This document shows, piece by piece, positions 8,795 through 17,256 of a DNA stretch of 44,521 nt. A program made the position numbers and the translations under genes. Each line of letters begins with the position of its first letter. Position 1 is the first letter of the stretch. The notes beneath the pieces were generated by a model. It ran no database searches. It saw only the letters and a list, made by a program, of their open reading frames with translations, and was not told where the DNA came from. The DNA is from Anaerolineae bacterium (GTDB lineage Bacteria > Chloroflexota > Anaerolineae > UBA1429). The stretch is taken from assembly GCA_021162655.1 (NCBI GenBank), contig JAGGYI010000115.1, positions 1 through 44,521 on the forward strand. Reading direction: 5' to 3'.

Positions 8795-9547
8795 TTAGAA
8801 ATCCTGGAGGAACTCCTCACAAGACCTTCCCGTAATCTTTTGAGCCCAATAAGCGTTCGTCCGAAAAAGACTATCAAAAGTGCCTGCATCAGACCAAAAA
8901 CCCTCAAGCTCTCGCCATTGCAACTCCCCCAGCTGGATATATTTATTGTTTATGTCCGTGATCTCGAGCTCGCCCCGCTCTGAGGGAGTGATCTGCCGGA
9001 TAAAGTCAAATACGCGAGCATCGTAAAGGTAAAGACCTGTCACTGCATAGCGACTCTTGGGCTGAGAGGGTTTCTCTTCAATGGCAATGATCTTGCTGGG
9101 ATCTTGGGGGTCAAAAACAGGTACTCCGAAACGCTCTGGATCTGGAACGCGACGCAGAAACACCATGGCTCCCTTTTGGAAGCTCGCCACGGCCTCAGAG
9201 ATGTCCGCGTCTGTCGTGTTGTCACCAAGAATCACAGCGATATTGCCACCATCGGCGAAATCCTCACAGAGGCTCAGTGCGTCCGCAATGCCCCCCTCGT
9301 GTTCCTGATAGGCATACTCCAAATGTGTTACTCCCAGCTCCTTACCATTTTTGAGAACACGGATGAAATCTCCTGCATAAGGTCCTCCAGTGACTACCAT
9401 AATCTCCGTGATACCCGCCTGCACAAGCGTAGCGATCGGATAAAAGATCATTGGCTTATCGTACACCGGCAAAAGGTGTTTATTTGTCGCATGAGTAAGA
9501 GGGTAAAGACGCGTACCCAAGCCACCAGCAAGCACAACCCCTTTCAT
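8795..9547 (-). CDS. Sugar nucleotidyltransferase, glucose-1-phosphate thymidylyltransferase (RmlA/RfbA) family
   Basis: MKGVVLAGGLGTRLYPLTHATNKHLLPVYDKPMIFYPIATL; ILGDNTTD; AIEEKPSQPKSRYAVTGLYLYD. Confidence 0.9.
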   Translation of the reverse strand: MKGVVLAGGLGTRLYPLTHATNKHLLPVYDKPMIFYPIATLVQAGITEIMVVTGGPYAGDFIRVLKNGKELGVTHLEYAYQEHEGGIADALSLCEDFADGGNIAVILGDNTTDADISEAVASFQKGAMVFLRRVPDPERFGVPVFDPQDPSKIIAIEEKPSQPKSRYAVTGLYLYDARVFDFIRQITPSERGELEITDINNKYIQLGELQWRELEGFWSDAGTFDSLFRTNAYWAQKITGRSCEEFLQDF

Positions 9548-9572
9548 AACAGTGTTTCTCCTCCTGAGCTCA

Positions 9573-10664
9573 TTAACGCTGCGCCTCATCTACCATAGCC
9601 AAATAGTTTTCTACGGGAATGTAACTAGGAATTGAATTACCTGACCCAATAGCAAAGCGGCCCCGGGGGTGACAAACCTCTATAAGCCGCCGCACCTCAG
9701 CACGCACAGTCTCGGGATCTCGGCGCCCCAAGATATCCACATCTATACCTCCAAGAACACCTATCCGATCCCCATACCGCGCCTGAAATTCCTCAATCGG
9801 AATGATAGCATTCTCAAAGGAGTGCTTGGCATCGATGCCCACATCCTCTATCAGATCATCCATCACTGCCTCAATGTTTCCACAAGAGTGCAAAAAATAA
9901 GGGAGACCATGCTCATGAGCTAGCTGGGCATATCTCCGGTGCCAAGGCAGGGTATATCGCCGCAGCACATCTGGAGGCACCAACGTGGCCGAACGGAACC
10001 CCATATCGTCACCAGGGAAAATGGCTATTACGTTATCAAGCTCAACAAGCTGCCGATAAACATCCCACATCAACTCTCCCAGTCGCTGGGCGACAGCCTC
10101 AACTAGATCCGGCTGGTCATAGAGAGCATAACAAAGCCCCTCATAAGAAAGGATCCCCGAAAGATGTTCAAAGATTCCTCCAGCATGGCAAACCATCAGC
10201 CCCATACCATCAGGAAGATGCGTGGCAAGATACTCATAATTGGCAAAAGTCTCCGCAGAGACAGAAGGCCAGGGGTACTGCTCAAAATCCTCCCAATTGG
10301 TAATAGCCCCTTTGTGAAGGTCCCGCCAATGGCGAGTACCATCCAACCCTGTTGGATCCTGTCCCACAAGTTCTCCCTCTCGGAATGGAAGCGACTCTTC
10401 ATATCGCACGAAATCGTAACCCATAGCCCGCCAAAAGGCGATAAAGTTATCCAAATATTTCTCCATTGCCTCACGGTTTTGGGGATCGCGGTCCACCCAT
10501 TGGCGGCCAAGCAGATGAGTTATAACGGGCTTTAATATCACGTCATCCACCAAATACTCAACTAAAGGTGGTCGCTCACTTTTCTCTTTACCTAGAACCA
10601 CATTGATAAAACGTTGTGCATCTGGACGTGCCCTATCCAAAGGGATATGCTCATACTGTTCCAC
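9573..10664 (-). CDS. URO-D family protein, methyltransferase-like
   Basis: YFLHSCGNIEAVMDDLIEDVGIDAKHSFEN HxCG motif; VLGGIDVDILGRRDPETVRAEV; RFAIGSGNSIPSYIPVENYLAM C-terminal motif. Confidence 0.85.
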   Translation of the reverse strand: MEQYEHIPLDRARPDAQRFINVVLGKEKSERPPLVEYLVDDVILKPVITHLLGRQWVDRDPQNREAMEKYLDNFIAFWRAMGYDFVRYEESLPFREGELVGQDPTGLDGTRHWRDLHKGAITNWEDFEQYPWPSVSAETFANYEYLATHLPDGMGLMVCHAGGIFEHLSGILSYEGLCYALYDQPDLVEAVAQRLGELMWDVYRQLVELDNVIAIFPGDDMGFRSATLVPPDVLRRYTLPWHRRYAQLAHEHGLPYFLHSCGNIEAVMDDLIEDVGIDAKHSFENAIIPIEEFQARYGDRIGVLGGIDVDILGRRDPETVRAEVRRLIEVCHPRGRFAIGSGNSIPSYIPVENYLAMVDEAQR

Positions 10665-10674
10665 GAAGAACCCC

Positions 10675-11448
10675 CTACATTACTGTATATCCACCATCAA
10701 CTAGCAAAAGATGTCCGGTGATCAGATCAGCCGCCGGAGAAAGGAGGAAACGCACCGCTCCCAAAACATCACGAGGAGTGCCAAAACGACCGAGAGGTAT
10801 CTTGGGCAGGTTTTCCTCAATAAAACGAGGATCCTGGAACATGCTCGTCGTCAATGGAGTGGAAACAAAAGTGGGCCCCACAGCATTCACCGTAATCCCA
10901 TAGGGCCCTAGCTCAAGAGCAAAGACCTTGGCCATATGAGCCACACCCGCCTTGGTAATAGCATAAATCGAACGGTCCTTCATCCCCACAACGGCAAGCT
11001 GAGAAGCAATGTTGACGATCTTGCCTCTACGCTGCTTTACCATCTGCCTGGCTGCTATTTGAGAGCAGAAAAAGACCCCTTTTAGATTCACCGCAATGAG
11101 CTTTTCCCATTCTTCCTCTGTGTAATCCAAGACGGGCTTACGAATATTAATCCCTGCGTTATTGACAATAAAATCAAGCTTGCCAAACTCGGCCACAGCC
11201 TTGGAAACCACCGCCTCAATAGAAGCCAAATCCGTCACATCAAGGTCCAAGACCAAAGCCTGCCGACCTGCACAGCGCACCTGGCGCGCCGTATCCTCGG
11301 CCTGCTCCCGCTGTGCAGGCAAATCCCCGATAACAATATCCGCTCCCGCCTGGGCTAATCCGATGGCAAGCTCTTTCCCTATACCATTGGCCGCCCCAGT
11401 AACAATGCCCACTTGTCCATCTAGCCGATAACTCGGTCCTTCACTCAC
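10675..11448 (-). CDS. Short-chain dehydrogenase/reductase (SDR)
   Basis: GIVTGAANGIGKELA cofactor motif; NNAGIN; active-site YAITKAG; IVNIAS. Confidence 0.93.
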   Translation of the reverse strand: MSEGPSYRLDGQVGIVTGAANGIGKELAIGLAQAGADIVIGDLPAQREQAEDTARQVRCAGRQALVLDLDVTDLASIEAVVSKAVAEFGKLDFIVNNAGINIRKPVLDYTEEEWEKLIAVNLKGVFFCSQIAARQMVKQRRGKIVNIASQLAVVGMKDRSIYAITKAGVAHMAKVFALELGPYGITVNAVGPTFVSTPLTTSMFQDPRFIEENLPKIPLGRFGTPRDVLGAVRFLLSPAADLITGHLLLVDGGYTVM

Positions 11449-11516
11449 TGCCGCCTCCCTATCCAGTCCTCATTCCAGGCCTTGTCACAATTCTTTTTTA
11501 GACACCCTTAAAACCC

Positions 11517-11545
11517 TTTACACATCTAGCATGGGCCTCTATACT
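11517..11545 (+). promoter_or_regulatory. Putative promoter for the NERD-helicase gene
   Basis: TTTACA (11517-11522), 17-nt spacer, TATACT (11540-11545). Confidence 0.45.
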
Positions 11546-11626
11546 AAAATCACATTGCCAAGTGGCTCGATTATACCTATCAGCCTTAACCCAAGCAAGG
11601 ATAACTAACCTGGGAGCATCCACGCG

Positions 11627-13282
11627 ATGGCCCAAATGTTTCCAAAGAGAATCAGTCCTCACACTCAGAGCAAAGCAGAACAGCGCCTTTACCAAGCCTT
11701 TAAGGAGCAATTACCCGACAGCTTCCTTGTTTTTCATTCTGTGCACTGGCTTTCCCGGACATCCCGGGACGGCGAGGCGGACTTTATCATTGTACATCCT
11801 TCCTATGGCGCTCTCATCTTGGAGGTTAAAGGGGGCGCTATTCGCTACGATGGCGAGCTAGGCCAATGGTTCAGCAATGACATCCCTATCAAAGACCCCG
11901 TCCTCCAAGCTCAGGAGAACAAATTCCGCTTTCTGGAAAAGCTCAAGGGCCTCCCCTCCTGGAACGTTCCTTGGATCACACTAGGGCACGCAGTGGCTTT
12001 TCCAGACGTCCAAGTGGACCACGATCTTTTACCCGCCTTGCCAAAAGAATTAGTCCTTGATGCTCTGGCGATACAAGACCTTTACAAATGGGTTTGCCAG
12101 GCCTTTGCCTATTGGCAATCTCAGGACTCTTTGAAAGAACTCCCTTCAACTGCTCTAGAAACCATCCGCCACCTTCTCAGTCCCTCTTGGGAATTACGTC
12201 CTTTGCTCAAAAACATCTTGAAACGCGAAGAAGAAGAGATCTTTCGGCTCACAGAAGAGCAGTTTTCACTCCTTGACTTTCTCCAAGGCCAACGTCGTGC
12301 TCTCATTGTCGGTTGTGCCGGCTCTGGGAAGACTATGCTCGCCCTCGAACGGGCACGACGGCTAGCCTCAGAAGGATTCCAGGTTCTTCTCACTTGCTTC
12401 AACCGCTCACTAGCCGAGAGACTAAGAGAACAGGTGCAGATCCCCGGAGTGGAAATCCAGAACTTTCATCGATTAGTGCCCGCCTGGGTACAAGAAGCCA
12501 AACTCCAAGAAGAACTCGCTCATCGGGCTGCCCAAGTAGACGAAGATTTCCTCTTTGCCGAAGTCTTTCCAGAGTTTCTCGTCAAGGCCGTGGACATCAT
12601 AGGACCCCGTTATGACGCGCTGATCGTCGATGAAGGTCAGGACTTTTCCGAAGTGTGGTTGCTTGCGCTTTCCACTCTCCTCAAAGACCCTGATCGAGGT
12701 ATCATCTACATTTTCAAGGATGACAACCAAAATCTCTTTCAGCCCACGTTTGAATTGCCTTGGGAGATGCCCTCCTATTTTCTCTCGAGAAATTGCCGAA
12801 ACACCCGCCAGATCCACCGCGCAGTGATTCGCTTCTATCGCTCATCCACACTACCTCGAGCCATTGGGCCAGAAGGGCGCCCGCCAGAGGTTCGTTTCTA
12901 TAGTAATCCTCAGGAGCTCAAGCACCATCTTCGAAATTCCCTCCACCGTTTGCTACAAGAAGAAAAACTCTCCAACACGGACCTGGTTGTTCTCTCAGCC
13001 CACAAGAGAGGCATTATCCAGCCTGGACAGCGCTTTGGAAACTATACACTCACCGAAAAATGGCCCCCCGCCCCTAATGAAATCTTTTGGTCAAGCGTAC
13101 AATCTTTTAAAGGCCTAGAAAGCCCCATTGTCATCCTCGTCGAGTTAGATGCCACCGCCTATCCTAACCCTGAAACTGTGGCCTATGTGGGAATGTCACG
13201 GGCTAGGAACCATCTTATTGTTTTGGCCGATCAGGCCTTACCAGCCCCTATACATAAAAACCTCATAGAAAAGAGCGGCTGA
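11627..13282 (+). CDS. NERD domain nuclease fused to UvrD/Rep-type superfamily 1 helicase
   Basis: KAEQRLYQAF...GEADFIIVHPSYGALILEVKGG (NERD catalytic residues); GCAGSGKT Walker A; VDEGQDF Walker B; QSFKGLESPIVILVEL; YVGMSRARNHLIVL. Confidence 0.92.
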   Translation: MAQMFPKRISPHTQSKAEQRLYQAFKEQLPDSFLVFHSVHWLSRTSRDGEADFIIVHPSYGALILEVKGGAIRYDGELGQWFSNDIPIKDPVLQAQENKFRFLEKLKGLPSWNVPWITLGHAVAFPDVQVDHDLLPALPKELVLDALAIQDLYKWVCQAFAYWQSQDSLKELPSTALETIRHLLSPSWELRPLLKNILKREEEEIFRLTEEQFSLLDFLQGQRRALIVGCAGSGKTMLALERARRLASEGFQVLLTCFNRSLAERLREQVQIPGVEIQNFHRLVPAWVQEAKLQEELAHRAAQVDEDFLFAEVFPEFLVKAVDIIGPRYDALIVDEGQDFSEVWLLALSTLLKDPDRGIIYIFKDDNQNLFQPTFELPWEMPSYFLSRNCRNTRQIHRAVIRFYRSSTLPRAIGPEGRPPEVRFYSNPQELKHHLRNSLHRLLQEEKLSNTDLVVLSAHKRGIIQPGQRFGNYTLTEKWPPAPNEIFWSSVQSFKGLESPIVILVELDATAYPNPETVAYVGMSRARNHLIVLADQALPAPIHKNLIEKSG

Positions 13283-13302
13283 GAGACCACTCAGCCGCTT
13301 TT
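13275..13302. terminator. Bidirectional terminator hairpin between convergent genes
   Basis: GCGGCTGAG-AGACCA-CTCAGCCGC followed by TTTTG on plus and TCTTTTCT on minus; the stem includes the NERD-helicase stop codon. Confidence 0.8.
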
Positions 13303-13322
13303 GTAAGACGAAAACCCGCTTT

Positions 13323-14315
13323 TTAGTAAAGCTCTGCAATCTCCACCGCCCTGCTCTGGCGGGCCGAGGCATAGGCAGCGAGCGCCACTTCCAAAGCCCG
13401 CAATCCATCTATCCCCGTGCTGCGCGGGGGGCGCTTTTCGCGGACCGCCTGAAGAAAGTCTTCAATCATCAGCTCATCAAGGTTTGACCCCCACGGCTGC
13501 CAGGAAGGAGGCTCGGGCTTGGCAGGGTAATAGTGAATGTGCTGCCCAAAGAGATCCGCATATGCATTTCCCTTTTCGCCGATCACTCGCAGTGTCACAT
13601 CCCCCCAGGTAGGAAAGCTTTTGGGACGGCTCCAACTACAATCCAACGTGGCAAAGCTACCATTGCTCAAATCCATCGTCAAAAAGCCGCTATCATCCCA
13701 TTCTTGATGGAACAACCCATGGCCTATCTCCGCATAAACGCGCACATACTCTGCCCCTGTCAAACGCCGCAACAGATCAGCCACGTGCACGGTGTGATCG
13801 ATAACTGCCCCTCCTCCCGAACGTTCCAATTGAATGAAGAATCCTCCAGGCATCGAGCCACGATTGGTTGTGCGCAAAGCCAGCACCCTACCTAGCTCGC
13901 CCGAGCGCACAAGCTGCCTCAATTCTTCAAAGGCGGGGCTAAAGGGGCAAGGAAAAGCTGTTCCCAGGATAAGCCCTGCGCGGTCAAAAGCATCGATCAT
14001 CTCTTGGGCATCTGCAACTGTCGTGGCAATGGGCTTCTCTACGAGAGCATGCACTCCAGCACGCGCCGCTTGTAAAGCCATATCATGATGATCGGCATTG
14101 GCCGAAGTGATCACCACCGCATCTACTCGATCAAGCAAATTTGCAGGATCCTCTACAAAGGGAAGATCCAACTCTCGCGCTACTCGCGCCCCTCGCTCTG
14201 GATCCTCATCAGTTATTCCTAGCCAATCTATACCCCCACGCACACGCAGCGCACGCAATGCACGTACATATCCGTATGCATGCAAATGAGCAAAGCTCCA
14301 CACTCCAACGCGCAT
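13323..14315 (-). CDS. Gfo/Idh/MocA family oxidoreductase
   Basis: VDAVVITSANADHHDMALQAARAGVHALVEKPIATTVADAQEMIDAF EKP motif. Confidence 0.9.
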   Translation of the reverse strand: MRVGVWSFAHLHAYGYVRALRALRVRGGIDWLGITDEDPERGARVARELDLPFVEDPANLLDRVDAVVITSANADHHDMALQAARAGVHALVEKPIATTVADAQEMIDAFDRAGLILGTAFPCPFSPAFEELRQLVRSGELGRVLALRTTNRGSMPGGFFIQLERSGGGAVIDHTVHVADLLRRLTGAEYVRVYAEIGHGLFHQEWDDSGFLTMDLSNGSFATLDCSWSRPKSFPTWGDVTLRVIGEKGNAYADLFGQHIHYYPAKPEPPSWQPWGSNLDELMIEDFLQAVREKRPPRSTGIDGLRALEVALAAYASARQSRAVEIAELY

Positions 14316-14326
14316 TTCTATCCTCC

Positions 14327-15331
14327 TTATAAAGCCACGGGCTGATTGCTTTCCATCGCTTCCAAGGCTGCTAGGGCCAGGCGCAACGCCTGGAAAGCCT
14401 CTTCGGGGGTAATGAGGGGATCCTCTTCCCCGCGAATGCAGGCAGCAAAGTGCTCCATCTGAAGAGCATAAGGGCTCTTGGTAGTGTAGCTTGTGGGAAC
14501 CTGAACCCCCGGCGCCTCCGGTGGCTGACGTAACTCAACCGAGAGAGCCGTAGAGTTCAGGCTGTCGTACGTCAACAGCCCCTTATCCCCCGAGACCTCT
14601 CCGAAGACGCGGAAATCTCCCACCTCGGCCCATGAGGCCTCAACGTGAGCCATGGCCCCGTTGGCAAAACGCGCTGTTATCAATCCATAGTCCAAATAGC
14701 TTGGTCGCTCTGGTGAGGAATACAAGCCCCTGGCATAAACTCGCTCCGCTGGGCCCAAAGTCCAAAGAAGCCAATCCAAATCGTGAATCCCCATGTCCAG
14801 AACAACACCACCGCTCAACTCGAGCTGGTTGTGCCATCCCCCGCTACCTCGCGGGAAAGGGGCCACCCGAGCCATCCGAACCAAAGCAGGTTGCCCCACC
14901 ACCCCTTCTTGAACAAGATCATGAAGCCGACGAAATTCGGGGAAAAAGCGCACTACATGAGCAACATGCAACTGCACCCCTGCTTTCTGAGACGCCTCGA
15001 TGATCGTCTCCGCTGACTTTAGATCTCGCGCGAGAGGCTTCTCACAGATGACATGTTTGCCTGCATTTATCGCGGCTAGAGTATGGGGCTCATGAAGGAA
15101 AGTTGGAGTGCAGATGACCGCCACATCAACATCGGGTGCTGCCAAGGCTTCCTCCAAGGACTCATAGGCTTGCCCCCCTACCCGAGCTGCTAGCTCTTGG
15201 GCCCTTGAGAAGGTACGGCTCCAAACAGCACGTACTTGCACCCCCGGTACATCTGCCACACAAAGACTATGGATGGTGCCTATGGTGCCGGCTCCAAGGA
15301 TAGCAAGCCCCAAAGGTTCTTTTTCGTCCAT
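14327..15331 (-). CDS. Gfo/Idh/MocA family oxidoreductase
   Basis: Start placed at MDEKEPLGLAILGAGTIGTIHSLC; VICTPTFLHEPHTLAAINAGKHVICEKPLARDL; the longer ORF start lies upstream of the predicted promoter. Confidence 0.9.
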   Translation of the reverse strand: MDEKEPLGLAILGAGTIGTIHSLCVADVPGVQVRAVWSRTFSRAQELAARVGGQAYESLEEALAAPDVDVAVICTPTFLHEPHTLAAINAGKHVICEKPLARDLKSAETIIEASQKAGVQLHVAHVVRFFPEFRRLHDLVQEGVVGQPALVRMARVAPFPRGSGGWHNQLELSGGVVLDMGIHDLDWLLWTLGPAERVYARGLYSSPERPSYLDYGLITARFANGAMAHVEASWAEVGDFRVFGEVSGDKGLLTYDSLNSTALSVELRQPPEAPGVQVPTSYTTKSPYALQMEHFAACIRGEEDPLITPEEAFQALRLALAALEAMESNQPVAL

Positions 15332-15368
15332 AATCCCTCCATACTCATTCAACCTTGATACTAGCGCT

Positions 15369-15397
15369 ATCCTACCCTGACCGCCACAGCCCGTCAA
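15369..15397 (-). promoter_or_regulatory. Putative promoter for the Gfo/Idh/MocA gene pair
   Basis: Minus strand TTGACG (15397-15392), 17-nt spacer, TAGGAT (15374-15369). Confidence 0.5.
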
Positions 15398-15408
15398 GTC
15401 TTTGACCC

Positions 15409-15436
15409 TTGACAACGTGTTAGATTTTGCTATAAT
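15409..15436 (+). promoter_or_regulatory. Putative promoter of the TetR-exporter operon
   Basis: TTGACA (15409-15414), 16-nt spacer, TATAAT (15431-15436), both hexamers perfect. Confidence 0.8.
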
Positions 15437-15451
15437 AGCGAGCACCCACTT

Positions 15452-15477
15452 ACTGAGTGAGCGCTCATTTATTCAGT
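15452..15477. promoter_or_regulatory. Candidate TetR-family operator palindrome
   Basis: ACTGAGTGAGCGCTCATTTATTCAGT with a perfect 10-bp core TGAGCGCTCA and outer ACTGA/TCAGT arms, just downstream of the -10 and upstream of the TetR start. Confidence 0.65.
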
Positions 15478-15494
15478 CAAGAAAGGTGGCAAAG

Positions 15495-16103
15495 ATGCTT
15501 GAAAGCCTAGCCCGCAGGCAGAAGCAAGCAGAAGAACGGCGCAAGCAAATTCTCGCTGCCGCAGCTCGTGTTTTCAGCCGCAAAGGATACGACAGAGCAA
15601 CTACAAAGGAAATCGCCGCAGAAGCTCAAATCTCCGAAGGCACCATCTACAATTATTTTGCTAGTAAACATGACCTTCTGATGAGCATCATTAAAACTGT
15701 TGCCCCGGGGCTCTTTGAAACGCTTGATCTGGACAATGCCGAACAAATCAAGCAACGCTTTGTTGGGGGCTTAGAGTTCCTCTTTTCTTTTGTAGAGGAG
15801 AACCAAGAGATGCTCAGTGTACTGGCAAGCGAAGCCTGGCGCAATGAGGAGATTCTCGAAGAGTGGATCATCGTCGGAGGCAGAGAACTTCTCAAACGCG
15901 CCGAGACCAGGTTAAGGCAACTTATCGATTCTGGAGAGCTCCGTCCAGTAGACCCTGCCATAGCGGCGCGAGTGATCGTGGCAACAGGAGTTGGATTGTC
16001 CCTCCCCGTTCTTTTGGGAACCCTTGAATTCTCCGGACCAGAAGAACGCCGCAAAACCGCCGAGCAAGTAACAGACCTGCTCTTGCATGGCTTACTGGCA
16101 TAG
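15495..16103 (+). CDS. TetR/AcrR family transcriptional regulator
   Basis: RRKQILAAAARVFSRKGYDRATTKEIAAEAQISEGTIYNYFASKHDLLMSII helix-turn-helix; start chosen downstream of the promoter with GAAAGGTGG ribosome-binding site. Confidence 0.93.
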   Translation: MLESLARRQKQAEERRKQILAAAARVFSRKGYDRATTKEIAAEAQISEGTIYNYFASKHDLLMSIIKTVAPGLFETLDLDNAEQIKQRFVGGLEFLFSFVEENQEMLSVLASEAWRNEEILEEWIIVGGRELLKRAETRLRQLIDSGELRPVDPAIAARVIVATGVGLSLPVLLGTLEFSGPEERRKTAEQVTDLLLHGLLA

Positions 16104-16116
16104 AGGAGGCAGCACC

Positions 16117-17250
16117 ATGTTCCGACGCATCTGGGCCGTAATGCAAAAACAATTCATCCAAAACTTTCGAGACCGACGCACCCTCATGGTAGAGCTCAGC
16201 GTTCCCATTCTCATGCTCTTTCTCTTGGGATATGCCGTTGATGTTCAGGTGGATCATATTAAAACAATTGTTGTCGACCACAGCCGCGATCAGCGCAGCT
16301 GGTCTTTTTTACAAGCCCTGGAAAACTCGACCTTCTTTGACATTGCCTACTACGTCGAAAGTGAAAAAGAAGCTATCCGCGCTATCGACGAAGGGCAAGC
16401 CCAGGTCGCTGTGGTGATCCCCCCAGAATTTACCTCTTCCATAGAGCGTGGCGACGCTCAAGCCCTGATCATCATTGACGGATCAGATACCATGACCGTT
16501 TTCTCTGCTTACAAGGCAGCTCTCATCGTTGCCCAAGATTATTCCGCCAAGTTACTAACTCAAAAGCTAGAGCAAACCTTCCCCTCTGCGGACACTCCGC
16601 TTCTCCAACCTCTCGACGTGCGAACTCGGGTGCTCTACAACCCGAACATGAAAAGCGCCATCTTTATGGTGCCAGCCATCGTAGCCATGATTCTCCAGAA
16701 CCAAGCCATGTCGCTTACTGCTCTTGCAATCGTCAAAGAGCGAGAAGCTGGCACTATTGAACAGCTCCTTGTTACACCTATCCGCCCCATGGAGCTAATG
16801 ATTGGCAAAATGATTCCCAATGTCATTATCACTTTTGTTAACATGCTCACCATCTTGGGGCTTGGAGTGTACTTTTTCCACGTACCTTTCAATGGCAACA
16901 TCTGGCTTTTCCTTTGGCTTGCCCTCCTCTTTATGGTCTCTTCCCTTGGATTGGGCATCCTTGTCTCGACGATTTCCTCCTCACAGCAACAGGCTCAGCT
17001 CATTGTGGCCTTTAGCTTGCTCCCCAGCTTTGTTCTTTCCGGTTACATCTTTCCTCGGCAAATGCTCCCCAAATTCGTCCGTTTTGTGGGGGAACTCATC
17101 CCCATCACCCACTTTTTACAGATCTCGAGAGGGATCATTACCAAAGGAGTGGGACTCCAATTCCTCTGGGATCAAGTCATTGCCTTGGTCATTTACGGAG
17201 CAGTGGTCTTTGCCCTAAGTGCAAGTGCCTTCAAGCAACGCCTGGAGTGA
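16117..17250 (+). CDS. ABC-2 type transporter permease (YbhS/YbhR-like)
   Basis: MFRRIWAVMQKQFIQNFRDRRTLMVELSVPILMLFLLGYAVD; ALAIVKEREAGTIEQLLVTPIRPMELMIGK. Confidence 0.92.
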   Translation: MFRRIWAVMQKQFIQNFRDRRTLMVELSVPILMLFLLGYAVDVQVDHIKTIVVDHSRDQRSWSFLQALENSTFFDIAYYVESEKEAIRAIDEGQAQVAVVIPPEFTSSIERGDAQALIIIDGSDTMTVFSAYKAALIVAQDYSAKLLTQKLEQTFPSADTPLLQPLDVRTRVLYNPNMKSAIFMVPAIVAMILQNQAMSLTALAIVKEREAGTIEQLLVTPIRPMELMIGKMIPNVIITFVNMLTILGLGVYFFHVPFNGNIWLFLWLALLFMVSSLGLGILVSTISSSQQQAQLIVAFSLLPSFVLSGYIFPRQMLPKFVRFVGELIPITHFLQISRGIITKGVGLQFLWDQVIALVIYGAVVFALSASAFKQRLE

Positions 17251-17256
17251 AACATC

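Noticed and set aside
8586-8798. 70-aa plus-strand ORF (8586..8798)
   Set aside because: Arg/Pro-rich antisense of the minus-strand 58-aa ORF, which has a strong SD and coupling to rmlA; no comparable start signal on plus.
15402-15494. Upstream start of the TetR ORF (MTLDNVLDFAIIAS...)
   Set aside because: That start precedes the predicted -10 and operator; MLESLARRQKQ at 15495 is the better start.
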